DNA of 64,000 bases from DAISIK01 sp036822055 (GTDB lineage: Bacteria > Verrucomicrobiota > Verrucomicrobiia > Opitutales > Puniceicoccaceae). The stretch is taken from positions 1 to 64,000 of the forward strand of contig DAISIK010000002.1 in NCBI GenBank assembly GCA_036822055.1. Reading direction: 5' to 3'. A model generated the notes under the pieces. The model was not told where the DNA came from. It worked only from the letters and a program-made list of their open reading frames with translations, and did no database searches. The position numbers were made by a program, and so were the translations under genes. This document shows, piece after piece, positions 1 to 8,311 of this stretch. How positions within the stretch are numbered: the stretch's first letter is position 1; every line of letters starts with the position of its first letter.

Positions 1-144
1 GGCCGCTTTTTCCACGGCGATGATGACTGCAACTGCTTCCTTCCTCGGTATTTATTCTGTGGCGACAAAATTCTCAGCGCGGATCTGCGCCCCACCAACC
101 AGAACGCGGCAACCTCATTGAGCACTCGAGCTGCCGAAGAATAA
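1..144 (+). pseudogene. IS1380-like transposase remnant (cut by window edge)
   Basis: Reading frame 1 from the first base carries a block typical of IS1380-family transposases: RFFHGDDD, then YLFCGDKIL, then LRPTNQN, where functional members have RFFHGYYD, YIFCGDHLL and LRPSN. After LRPTNQN the similarity is lost and the frame stops at 142-144, while a complete protein would continue for well over 100 residues. The upstream part lies outside the window. I read it as a truncated, decayed copy. Family assignment is from memory of the motif. Confidence 0.65.
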
Positions 145-734
145 ACGATAGGGGTAAGAGGAAGTGTCGGTCGGTGGCTCGGAAATATACCGAAGAGCAC
201 CCCTCCTCCGCTTCGAGACCCGATTTCGATTTAAAGACCCGAATGTCGGTTATTTGCTCAGAGGAGAACTAAGGCCGCAGTCTTTGGCCATTAACCCACA
301 AACTTAACACCCTACCTATTCCACCTTCCCGAATTTCCAAGTTCCGGCGAATGCACAAACCAACACCATCCGTCGCGCCGTTTTTGCAAACCAAACCAAC
401 GTACCGACAAAACCGGTCCATCAAGACAAACACCCATTGCTCAAAAAAAATTAGTCCCGCTTCGCCCTCTCCAAGCTCCTCGCTTCACCCTTTCGTGCCT
501 TTTGTGAGGTTCGTGGACCATTTCTCTCCCACTTCCGCGACGTTTGACACCATTCCGTCAACTTCTAGGAACAGATCGATCACCAGGGACAAATACATCC
601 GGCCCTCGCGGGTGGGAACCTCGGTGATTTCGGAGACGAGCTGTCCATCGAAGTGGTGGAAAGTCAGAGTCCTGATTCATCTCTCTTCTTTTTAAGTTGA
701 ACCGGCAGGTTCCCATAACATTATGTGAAGTTCC
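145..734. other. Gene-poor stretch with decayed mobile DNA
   Basis: No intact gene is recognisable between the IS1380-like remnant and tRNA-Thr. The stretch holds a short degenerate tandem of TTCGTG-type units (490-517) and, on the minus strand, an IS3-like transposase fragment (569-664). Long open frames on both strands here have low-complexity or tRNA-overlapping translations and are not convincing. It looks like a graveyard of insertion elements beside a tRNA gene. Confidence 0.5.
569..664 (-). pseudogene. IS3-like (orfB) transposase fragment
   Basis: Translated from 664 down to 569, the minus strand gives 32 residues containing SEITEVPTREGRMYLSLVIDLF split as SEITEVPTREG and YLSLVIDLF. 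This closely resembles the first catalytic block of IS3-group orfB (DITYIPTREG.LYLAVVIDLFSR), where the first D of the DDE triad sits. Here that Asp appears as Glu. Similarity ends right after DLF and no further rve-domain residues follow, so this is a fragment. It points the opposite way to the IS1380-like remnant. Confidence 0.45.
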
Positions 735-810
<76 letters not shown>

Positions 811-931
811 TCCCCCACCCGCTGTATTACCGCGATGCAGCTCCAGAATCCTCGTACCTCAATCTCAGGCGGCTAACCCTCCCAGCTTCAAGCTTGTTCT
901 CACTCGAGGTTCCCGTCAGTATTCAGGGGTT

Positions 932-1864
932 ATGCAGTCGATCCACCTTGGTACCTCTAACCTCTCAGTCAGCCGGATCGCCTATGGGTGCATGAGGATC
1001 GCCGGTACCTGGAATCCCTCCGAAATCACCGAAGAAAAAAAGGAACTCGGCATTCAAGCCATCGAGGCTGCTTACGATGCGGGCATCCGCTTCTTCGATC
1101 ACGCCGACATTTACGCGCGCGGGGCCTGTGAATCCATTTTTGGAGAGGCCCTTCGCAGACATCCAAAATGGCGCAAAAAAATAGTCATCGCTACCAAGTG
1201 CGGTATTCGCTTCGAGGGCGATCCTCATCCTCAGTCACCCCACCGCTATGATTTTTCCGCTGAACACATCTACCGGTCTGTTGAGGGCAGCCTGGCACGC
1301 CTCGGCGTCAGCTCGATTGACCTCCTCCAGCTCCACCGCCCCGATTACCTCGCCGATCCTGAGGAAATTTTTAAGGTCTTCTCCAAGTTAAAAAAAGAGG
1401 GCATTGTCCACGCCTTTGGCGTCAGCAATTTTCGGCCCCGCCTCGTCGCAGCCTTCCGCTCAAACTTTGACTTCCCTCTGCTCTCCCACCAAGTCGAGAT
1501 CAGCCTCTGCCATCTCGAGAGTCTTGAGAACGGGGTTCTCGATCAGTGCCTCAAACAGGAAATGACTCCAATGGCTTGGGGACCTTTGGCCGGTGGAGCC
1601 CTCGGGGATCAAGCGCATTCCCCGGATCAATCGCCGCTCTCCACACTGCATGCAGTCCTCGACGAGGTCGCCGCTTCCCAAGGAATAACTCGGTCCCAAA
1701 CCGCCGTCGCCTGGCTTCTCCGTCATCCTTCTAATATCATCCCGGTCATCGGATCAACCATTCCTGCGCGGATTGGCGAACTCGCTGCCGCTACGGCCGT
1801 CTCCCTCAGTCGGGAAGATTGGTACCGCATTCTCTCGGCGGCTCGTGGTAAGCCTCTAGAGTAA
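932..1864 (+). CDS. Aldo/keto reductase, YdhF-like
   Basis: This 310-residue protein is predicted to be a cytosolic NAD(P)H-dependent aldo/keto reductase with a TIM barrel. The catalytic tetrad is visible: Asp56 and Tyr61 in FFDHADIY, Lys89 in ATKCGI, and His135 in LQLHRPD. The stretch FGVSNF in the second half is also typical. Length and the N-terminal LGTSNLSVSRIAYGCMR pattern match the E. coli YdhF group rather than the longer AKR7/Kv-beta types. The substrate cannot be told from sequence. It stands alone between tRNA-Thr and the small SUI1 gene. The ATG start is at the natural N-terminus of the family. Confidence 0.88.
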   Translation: MQSIHLGTSNLSVSRIAYGCMRIAGTWNPSEITEEKKELGIQAIEAAYDAGIRFFDHADIYARGACESIFGEALRRHPKWRKKIVIATKCGIRFEGDPHPQSPHRYDFSAEHIYRSVEGSLARLGVSSIDLLQLHRPDYLADPEEIFKVFSKLKKEGIVHAFGVSNFRPRLVAAFRSNFDFPLLSHQVEISLCHLESLENGVLDQCLKQEMTPMAWGPLAGGALGDQAHSPDQSPLSTLHAVLDEVAASQGITRSQTAVAWLLRHPSNIIPVIGSTIPARIGELAAATAVSLSREDWYRILSAARGKPLE

Positions 1865-1889
1865 TCCTTTCAATCGCCCCCAACTCAAA

Positions 1890-2300
1890 ATGGCCCGCCC
1901 TTCCTCATCTCGGATCCCCACCTCTAATCCTTCATCCTCTTTAGCCGAAAATCCGTTCGACCAACTCGCCTCGTTATCCCTGCCCTCTTCTCCACCAACC
2001 CTCCATTCATCCCCTAAGCCATCGCAATCCGCCGCCCCCTCCAGACCTGAGAAGTCCCGTCCACGGCTTGAAATCCGGCGCGAAAAGTCAGGCCGCGGAG
2101 GTAAGACCGTCACCACCATTGAGGGCGTTGCTCACCTGGGCGCCGATGCGAAGAAAAAGATCCTCAAAGATTTGAAAACCCGCTGCGGCTCCGGCGGCAC
2201 CGACCGCGGCAATATCCTCGAAATCCAGGGGGACCAGAGGGATCTGGTCTCCGAATATCTGTTCGGAATTGGTTTTCGCCCGGTGGCAGCCGGAGGTTAA
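1890..2300 (+). CDS. SUI1/eIF1-like translation factor (YciH family)
   Basis: This 136-residue protein has two parts. Residues 1 to about 55 are Ser/Pro-rich and look disordered. The rest is a SUI1 domain (LEIRREKSGRGGKTVTTIEG near residue 60, then KKKILKDLKTRCGSGGT, and a C-terminal FRPVAAGG). Bacterial YciH proteins resemble eukaryotic eIF1 and may influence start-codon choice on the 30S subunit, but they are not essential in E. coli. It lies 25 bases downstream of the aldo/keto reductase gene and may be co-transcribed with it. The long disordered N-terminus is unusual, and a later start cannot be excluded. Confidence 0.85.
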   Translation: MARPSSSRIPTSNPSSSLAENPFDQLASLSLPSSPPTLHSSPKPSQSAAPSRPEKSRPRLEIRREKSGRGGKTVTTIEGVAHLGADAKKKILKDLKTRCGSGGTDRGNILEIQGDQRDLVSEYLFGIGFRPVAAGG

Positions 2301-2390
2301 ATCTCCTCGTTCCCTTCGATCTCTTGACGAGTGATCGGCTCAAGCCAACCTTTGCTTCCCACTCTCAAGTTCTACCCCCCCACCAATCCC

Positions 2391-3467
2391 ATGCGCCTCT
2401 TTCGCTGCCAAAAATGTCAAAATCTCCTCTATTTTGAAAACGTAGCCTGCAATCAGTGCGGTGCCGTCCTCGGCTTTTTGCCCGAAACCCTTACCCTCCA
2501 CGCCCTGGAACCTGCAGGCAATGGGCTATGGGAAACCGTGGGGGATCGCCAGTTGGTCAAACTCTGCAAGAACTATCAAGTGTTCTCTGTCTGCAACTGG
2601 ATCCTTCCAGCTGAAAGCCCCGAAGATTTTTGCCTGTCTTGCCGATTCAATGAAGTCATCCCAGATCTCAGAGTGGCCGGAAATCAACAGCGCTGGCAGA
2701 CGCTGGAAAACGCCAAACGCCGCCTGCTCTACTCCCTTCTTCGCCTCAAACTGCCGCTTACCCCAAGATCAATTGACCCAAGCGGGCTCGGCTTCGCTTT
2801 TCTGGCAGACGAGGATCCGGCCCATAGTCAAGCACCAGCAGAAAAGGTGCTCACCGGGCATGCCAATGGTCTCATTACCCTCAACATTGCAGAAGCAGAT
2901 TCCTCGGAAAGGGAGCGCGTCCGCGAGGAAATGGGGGAGCCCTACCGCACCATCCTTGGTCACTTCCGGCACGAATCTGGTCACTATTACTGGGACCGAC
3001 TCATCCACCAAACCGATAAAATGGAAGCCTTTCGAGCCGTTTTCGGAGATGAACGCCTCGATTACAGTGAGGCCCTTAAGCGTCACTATCAGCAGGGTCC
3101 TCCATCCAATTGGCACGAATCGTACATCAGCTCCTACGCAACAACGCATCCTTGGGAGGATTGGGCAGAATCCTGGGCTCATTTTCTCCACCTCATCGAC
3201 ACCCTCGAAACCGCCTACCACTTCGGTCTCCGGCTCCGTCCGACTGGGGAGCCGAGCGAGGTCTCCCACGATTTCGATGCCTACGCTGAACCAGACTTTC
3301 AACGGCTGATCGAGCACTGGCTACCCCTCACCGTCGCGCTGAACAGCCTCAATCGCAGCATGGGGCTGGGCCACGCCTACCCCTTTGTTCTCAGTCAACC
3401 AATAATCGACAAACTCCATTTCATCCATCAACTGGTACACCCGTTCCACAAGGCTGGAACCACCTGA
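2391..3467 (+). CDS. Zinc-ribbon putative zinc metallopeptidase
   Basis: This 358-residue protein begins with a zinc ribbon (CQKC at residues 6-9, CNQC at 20-23, CLSC near 81-84) and later carries a zinc-metallopeptidase motif HESGH at residues 194-198, followed by YYWDRL. This matches the family of putative zinc-binding metallopeptidases with an N-terminal zinc ribbon (zinc-ribbon_6/Peptidase_Mx). No signal peptide is seen, so it should be cytosolic; the substrate is unknown. I chose the ATG at 2391 because it places the first CxxC at the start as in the family. An in-frame GTG at 2331 would add 20 unrelated residues. Confidence 0.8.
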   Translation: MRLFRCQKCQNLLYFENVACNQCGAVLGFLPETLTLHALEPAGNGLWETVGDRQLVKLCKNYQVFSVCNWILPAESPEDFCLSCRFNEVIPDLRVAGNQQRWQTLENAKRRLLYSLLRLKLPLTPRSIDPSGLGFAFLADEDPAHSQAPAEKVLTGHANGLITLNIAEADSSERERVREEMGEPYRTILGHFRHESGHYYWDRLIHQTDKMEAFRAVFGDERLDYSEALKRHYQQGPPSNWHESYISSYATTHPWEDWAESWAHFLHLIDTLETAYHFGLRLRPTGEPSEVSHDFDAYAEPDFQRLIEHWLPLTVALNSLNRSMGLGHAYPFVLSQPIIDKLHFIHQLVHPFHKAGTT

Positions 3468-3495
3468 AATTGAATCTCAAGCCCCAACTAACCCC

Positions 3496-3533
3496 AAAAA
3501 AAAGCCGCCCCGGCAAACTACCTCCGGGGCGGC
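3496..3533 (-). terminator. Rho-independent terminator reading on the minus strand
   Basis: A perfect 10-bp stem, GCCGCCCCGG (3504-3513) and CCGGGGCGGC (3524-3533), has eight A residues on its left side (3496-3503). The U-tract therefore forms in a minus-strand transcript. No minus-strand gene lies just upstream (3540-3740), so either an unannotated short transcript ends here or the hairpin also serves the plus-strand metallopeptidase gene without a U-tract. Confidence 0.7.
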
Positions 3534-3735
3534 GACAAACAACTCAACAAACTAACAAAACACGAAGAGCAAAAATGAGAGCTTTCGTATAGTTAAGACC
3601 CTGCTTCCCCTGAGACGTTCAAAAAAATTCCGACCTTTTCAAAATCCACCGCCCAACCGCTCCAGGCTCTACCCCTCCAATCTCTCCGCTCCATTCCCTT
3701 TGCCTTTTTCCCAATTACCTTCTCAAGGTTAAGGC

Positions 3736-5340
3736 ATGGACTTCGACGCCATCATTATCGGTTCTGGCCACAATGGAATGATCTGTGCCGCCTACCTGGC
3801 CCAAGCCGGTCAACGGGTAGCTGTTTTCGAACGCCGTGAAATCGTTGGGGGTGCTGTCTGCACTCAGGAAGATCTCATCCCCGGCTACAAGATCGATGTT
3901 GGCAGCAGTGCCCACATCATGATTCACCAAACCCCTGTCCTTAAGGAACTTGGCCTCGAGCGCTACGGCCTTGAGTACATCGAAATGGACCCGTGGGGCT
4001 TCTACCCCATCCCCGGATCCAGCGAAGGAATCTTCTTCTATCGCGATCTTGAAAAAACCTGTGCCAGCATTGCCGCCGTTTCCCCACGCGATGCCGTAGC
4101 CTATCGCAATTTTACCCATGCCTGGGGTGAGCTGAACGAAGGGGTCTTCACGGCCTTTCTCAAACCCCCAACCCCTTGGAATCTGGCCCGCTCCACCTTT
4201 GGACGCTCCCTCCGCGGCACCGACCGCATAAATATGGTCCGCAAACTCATGGGTCCCTATGGCCAGCTCGCCAACGAGACGTTTGAGTCTCCCCATTTGC
4301 GCAACGCCATCATCTGGCTCGCCGCCCAGTCGGGACCCCATCCCTCGGAAATGGCTTCGGGCGATTTTGTTGGCTGGCACTCCATGTACCACCAATCCGG
4401 AATGAAGAGAGCCAAGGGAGGCAGTGGCGCACTTACCCAAGCCCTGAAACGCCTGATCATCGACTGCGGCGGATCGGTCTTCGAGAACTGCCCCGTCCAC
4501 CGCATCATTACCGACGACCAGTCCGGGACAGTTCGCGGAATCGAGCTGCAGGACCATCGCACCTTCGCCGCACCAGCTGTTGTGGCAGCCTGTCACATCA
4601 AAACTACCGTCGAAACTCTCCTCGCCGACGCCACCCTCCCCAATCGGATCCGCGAGGGCATCCAACACCTCCGCATCGGAAATGGCTTCGGCATGATCGT
4701 CCGCTGCGCCACCGATGGACTACCTCCCTACCCCCAACTCCAGAACTATCCGGCCAGCGAGTCTTCACCCTCACCTTGCCACACCGGTCTTCAACTACTG
4801 CTCCCATCCAATCAAGCCCTTGATGAGGCCTACGCTGACTTTCTCCGCCGCCGCCCACCGGAAAAACCTGTGCCTCTGGCGATGACCTTTTCAGCCATCG
4901 ATCCCACCTTAGCGCCGCCCGGCAAACATACCCTGTTCATTTGGGGTCAATACCATCCCTACGAGCTTTCCAATGGCGAAGACTGGGACGCCATTGCCGA
5001 GCGGGAAGCTGCCAAGCTTATCGAAGCAGTCGATGCCTACGCTCCGGGCACCAGAGACCTGGTCACCGACCAATTCATTCAGACCCCCCTCCAGATCGAG
5101 CGAATGCATGGCCTCCATCGCGGTAACGTCATGCACCTCGAGATGAGTTTCGATCAAATGTTTCTCTTCCGTCCGATTCCAGAACTCGCCGCCTACCGCT
5201 TCCCCTCTCACCGCGGGCTTTATCTCACCGGCTCAAGCACCCATCCGGGGGGTGGGGTCTGGGGTGCCTCTGGCCACAACACGGCCAAGCTCATGCTCCG
5301 GGAAAGGAAGAAGTGGCGCACCCCCGTCCCAAAAGCTTGA
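3736..5340 (+). CDS. CrtI-like FAD-dependent oxidoreductase
   Basis: This 534-residue protein opens with a Rossmann FAD-binding motif (IIIGSGHNGMICAAYLAQAG, then VFERREIVGGAV), and ends with the FAD-contacting block LYLTGSSTHPGGGVWGASGHN. This is the phytoene desaturase/PYROXD2-like group of NAD(P)/FAD oxidoreductases, usually about 500-550 residues. Members act on carotenoids or other lipophilic substrates. No other carotenoid genes lie nearby, so the substrate is open. The upstream 260 bases contain no gene. An LptE-like lipoprotein gene follows after about 90 bases. Confidence 0.85.
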   Translation: MDFDAIIIGSGHNGMICAAYLAQAGQRVAVFERREIVGGAVCTQEDLIPGYKIDVGSSAHIMIHQTPVLKELGLERYGLEYIEMDPWGFYPIPGSSEGIFFYRDLEKTCASIAAVSPRDAVAYRNFTHAWGELNEGVFTAFLKPPTPWNLARSTFGRSLRGTDRINMVRKLMGPYGQLANETFESPHLRNAIIWLAAQSGPHPSEMASGDFVGWHSMYHQSGMKRAKGGSGALTQALKRLIIDCGGSVFENCPVHRIITDDQSGTVRGIELQDHRTFAAPAVVAACHIKTTVETLLADATLPNRIREGIQHLRIGNGFGMIVRCATDGLPPYPQLQNYPASESSPSPCHTGLQLLLPSNQALDEAYADFLRRRPPEKPVPLAMTFSAIDPTLAPPGKHTLFIWGQYHPYELSNGEDWDAIAEREAAKLIEAVDAYAPGTRDLVTDQFIQTPLQIERMHGLHRGNVMHLEMSFDQMFLFRPIPELAAYRFPSHRGLYLTGSSTHPGGGVWGASGHNTAKLMLRERKKWRTPVPKA

Positions 5341-5428
5341 CTCCCTCAATTTCCTTTCTGCCTCCTAGAGGGGCTCTTCCTTAACAGCCGTTTCATCGAC
5401 GGCACCCGGGGCCAGCTCCCTTCCCGCC

Positions 5429-6001
5429 GTGACACTTCCTCGACTCCCTCCCGTAGCCCTCCTCATCCTCCTCACCATCTCTTCGGGCTGCGCTCACTAC
5501 CAACTCGGAGGAGGAAGCTCAGAGGCCCCCACCTACGTTTTTTTGGAGCCTCTCCAAACCGCAGTTTTTGTCTCCCGCACCGGTGCCGACCTCGCCCGTC
5601 AGGTCCGCGATTCATTCGCGGGTGATCTCCGCTACCGTCTCGCCGCTCACCCGGATCAGGCCGACTACCGACTCTCCCTCACTGTAGAAGGGTACAACCA
5701 GCAAAACCTATCCGGATTCTCCCAAGACACGGGCAAGCCCATCTCCACTCAGGAAGAGTTCAGCCTCCGTCTCGAGGTTCTCTCCTTTAACCCCAACCAA
5801 AAAGAGTGGCTTCCCTTTGCCTCGACTTCGGTTCAGGGCGCGATCTACACCTACGCTCGCACCTCTGGCTCTTTCCAGGAAGCCCGCCATCAGACCGGGG
5901 CCTCCGTCCAGAGAGATCTCGCCAGTCGGGTCGTTGATCGGTTTACTGACTTAATCGGGGATCAACAGCGGCGCTCCCTCACCCATCCCTCCCTGCCATA
6001 G
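5429..6001 (+). CDS. LptE-like outer-membrane lipoprotein (LPS assembly)
   Basis: This 190-residue protein has a lipoprotein signal: a hydrophobic run ending ISSGC, with lipidated Cys21, then AHYQLGGG, similar to the start of mature LptE (CGYHLRG). The body contains a YVFLEPLQT segment and an ADYRLSLTVEGY segment that resemble the LptE/LptE-like (DUF4136-like) fold. LptE plugs LptD and delivers LPS to the cell surface. Length fits LptE. It starts at GTG. Assignment rests on the short N-terminal motif and overall pattern, so treat it as likely rather than firm. LPS biosynthesis genes elsewhere in the window fit. Confidence 0.55.
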   Translation: MTLPRLPPVALLILLTISSGCAHYQLGGGSSEAPTYVFLEPLQTAVFVSRTGADLARQVRDSFAGDLRYRLAAHPDQADYRLSLTVEGYNQQNLSGFSQDTGKPISTQEEFSLRLEVLSFNPNQKEWLPFASTSVQGAIYTYARTSGSFQEARHQTGASVQRDLASRVVDRFTDLIGDQQRRSLTHPSLP

Positions 6002-6023
6002 TCGATCAAACCCGCACTTAGCT

Positions 6024-6983
6024 ATGGCATCCTTCGCCCTCCGGCGGCTCCTTATCGCCCTCCCTGTCCTCTGGCTCGTTGCCACCCTGACTTTCTTTAT
6101 GATCCGTCTGGCACCCGGCGATCCCCTCGGTGAGGAGAGAGGCCTCGATCCTCAGGTACGCGCCCAAATGGCCGCGTACTACGGGTTCGATCAACCGCTC
6201 CCGGCTCAATACCTCACCTTTCTCGGCAACCTCCTCCGCTTCGATCTGGGTTACTCCCGCATCTATGCCGGCACCGGGGTTGGAACCCTCATTCGCAACC
6301 ACTTCCCCCATACCCTCCAATACGCCATTCCTGGCATCCTTTTTGCCCTTGGCTGTGGTATCTTCCTCGGCACGGTCGCGGCGCTCTATCAAAACCGACC
6401 CCTCGACCACTCCGCCATGGCCACCGCGATGCTTGGGATCTGCCTTCCGACCTTCGTTCTCGCGCCCCTTCTCGCTCTCTTTTTCGGAAGCTGGCTGAAC
6501 TGGCTGCCTTCGGTCGGCTGGCCGGACTCAAGCCAAGATTTCGGCCGCCCAAGCTGGACCTACCGCATCCTTCCCACCCTCGCCATTGGTATCTTTTACA
6601 CTGGCTACATTGCCCGGCTTACTCGCTCAGGAATGATTGCTACCCTCAATGAACCCTACCTCCTCGCCGCCCGGGCCAAGGGTCTCTCTACCTTCAGGCT
6701 CATCTTCACCCATACCTTTCGTCATGCCCTTCTTCCCGTGGTCGCCTTCCTCGGCCCAGCCGCCGCGGGCATCCTGACCGGTTCCTTCGTCATCGAATCT
6801 ATTTTTGGAATCCCCGGGCTCGGGGACTTCTTTATCCGGGCTGCCCTCAACTACGATTATTCCCTTATTCTCGGTCTCGTCATTTTTTACGCCGCTCTCA
6901 TCCTCTTTTTTAACTTGGCGGTAGACCTCCTCCAGGCCTGGATGAATCCACGCATCAGATACAGTTCTGGAGGAACCTTGTGA
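6024..6983 (+). CDS. ABC transporter permease, OppB/DppB type
   Basis: This 319-residue inner-membrane protein belongs to the first permease class of peptide/nickel ABC importers. The N-terminal signature RRLLIALPVLWLVATLTFFMIRLAPGDP is typical (positions 6-33). The EAA loop that contacts the ATPase is seen as EPYLLAARAKGLSTFRLIFTH, and the GSFVIESIFGIPGLG block follows. About six membrane segments are expected. Its stop overlaps the GTG start of the next permease gene (GTGA), so the two should be made together. No ATPase or binding-protein gene accompanies them here. Confidence 0.9.
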   Translation: MASFALRRLLIALPVLWLVATLTFFMIRLAPGDPLGEERGLDPQVRAQMAAYYGFDQPLPAQYLTFLGNLLRFDLGYSRIYAGTGVGTLIRNHFPHTLQYAIPGILFALGCGIFLGTVAALYQNRPLDHSAMATAMLGICLPTFVLAPLLALFFGSWLNWLPSVGWPDSSQDFGRPSWTYRILPTLAIGIFYTGYIARLTRSGMIATLNEPYLLAARAKGLSTFRLIFTHTFRHALLPVVAFLGPAAAGILTGSFVIESIFGIPGLGDFFIRAALNYDYSLILGLVIFYAALILFFNLAVDLLQAWMNPRIRYSSGGTL

Positions 6984-8173
6984 GACCTCAGCTATCCCCT
7001 CTCCCCCTCGAAAGGTCCTGGCTCGGGCTCGATCGTCGTGGCCAGCTCGGGCTCCTCCTCCTTGGCGGGATAACCTTCGCCTGCTTGCTCGGCCCCATAA
7101 TTTTCCCCCATCAGCCAGGCACCCAGGTCCCCGGTCTCGGAGCTACCCCTCCGATGTCCCGGCTGTACCAACTCACGCCCGGCCAATCTAATCTTCCGCC
7201 GCGCTTCCTCTCATCAGGGGTTCTCCAAATTTACCTTCAAAACAGTTCCCTTCTCGGCCTTACGCCCCCAGACAAAATTCAACCGGGTCCCCATTTCCTG
7301 CTTGAGCCAGACATCTTCCTCCTTCGTCCCAACGGCTCCCGGCTTCCGCCCATTCTGATCCCCGACCCGCAACTGTCCACCTTCGCTGCCAGCCTCGCAA
7401 AAGAGTTTTCACTCACCCCGGTGCAGCTCCAACAGCTCCGCAACCAGCAAAGCCTCCCCGGCATCATCAGCCTGACCAGCTTCGAGGTCTCCTGCTCCAA
7501 CCTCTTTTTCCTGCTCGGGACCGATCCCCTCGGTCGCGACCTACTCCAACGCATCTTCGAAGGTGGCAGGATTTCCCTGGCTGTCGGTCTGTGTGCCACC
7601 CTCGTCGCCGTCCTGATCGGCGTTCTCTATGGAGCTACCGCTGGCTACCTTGGTGGCCGAATCGATGGGTTCATGATGCGAATCGTCGACGCCGCTTACG
7701 CCATTCCCTTCATCATTTTTGTCATCCTTCTCGTTGTTGTCTTCGACCGAAACCTTCTTCTCATTTTTGCTGCCATCGGTGCCGTTGAATGGCTTACCAT
7801 GGCCCGTATTGTTCGCGGCCAGGTGCTGGCCCTCAAAGATCGCCCCTTCGTCGACGCAGCGAGAATCTCCGGTGCTTCAGATCTTCGCATCGTCTTTGTA
7901 AACATTCTGCCAAATTGTCTGGGCGTCATCATCGTCTACACGACCCTCACCGTGCCAAGTGTCATTCTCCTTGAATCGGTCCTCAGCTTTCTCGGTCTCG
8001 GGGTTCCGCCTCCCATCTCCTCCTGGGGCATTTTGATTAAGGAGGGTTCAGAACGCGTTCTTTCCGAGCCTTGGCTCCTTGTCGCTCCAGCACTCTTTTT
8101 TGCAGCCACTCTTTTTTCTCTCAACTTCCTCGGAGATTCCCTTCACGACGCAGCCAACCCCCACCATAACTGA
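6980..8173 (+). CDS. ABC transporter permease, OppC/DppC type, with a long insert
   Basis: This 397-residue protein is the second permease of the pair. Its last 210 residues are a standard OppC core: FLLGTDPLGRDLLQRI, then four to five membrane segments, with an EAA loop RPFVDAARISGASDLRIVF. OppC is usually about 300 residues. Here some 130 residues without membrane segments, rich in Pro and Leu, sit between the first membrane helix (about 24-44) and the core, and should lie in the periplasm. The GTG start overlaps the upstream stop and is preceded by GGAGG at about 6969-6973. The insert may replace part of a substrate-binding function, but that is inference. Confidence 0.88.
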   Translation: MRPQLSPLPLERSWLGLDRRGQLGLLLLGGITFACLLGPIIFPHQPGTQVPGLGATPPMSRLYQLTPGQSNLPPRFLSSGVLQIYLQNSSLLGLTPPDKIQPGPHFLLEPDIFLLRPNGSRLPPILIPDPQLSTFAASLAKEFSLTPVQLQQLRNQQSLPGIISLTSFEVSCSNLFFLLGTDPLGRDLLQRIFEGGRISLAVGLCATLVAVLIGVLYGATAGYLGGRIDGFMMRIVDAAYAIPFIIFVILLVVVFDRNLLLIFAAIGAVEWLTMARIVRGQVLALKDRPFVDAARISGASDLRIVFVNILPNCLGVIIVYTTLTVPSVILLESVLSFLGLGVPPPISSWGILIKEGSERVLSEPWLLVAPALFFAATLFSLNFLGDSLHDAANPHHN

Positions 8174-8311
8174 ACGCTCCTGGAACAAAGGCTCCACCAG
8201 GTTGTTTTGCGCTCGCCTCCTTGGCCACCCATCTTGCAAAAGAGCTGCGGTCATTCTGGACCGACCAAAACTGATCGAGCATAAACACGAACCTAAACCA
8301 ACTAATTCATC

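Noticed and set aside
351..695. Open frame of 114 codons on the plus strand
   Set aside because: Low-complexity translation, overlaps a minus-strand IS3-like fragment, no family resemblance.
3715..4668. Long minus-strand frame opposite the FAD oxidoreductase
   Set aside because: Antisense shadow of a well-supported gene; no motifs.
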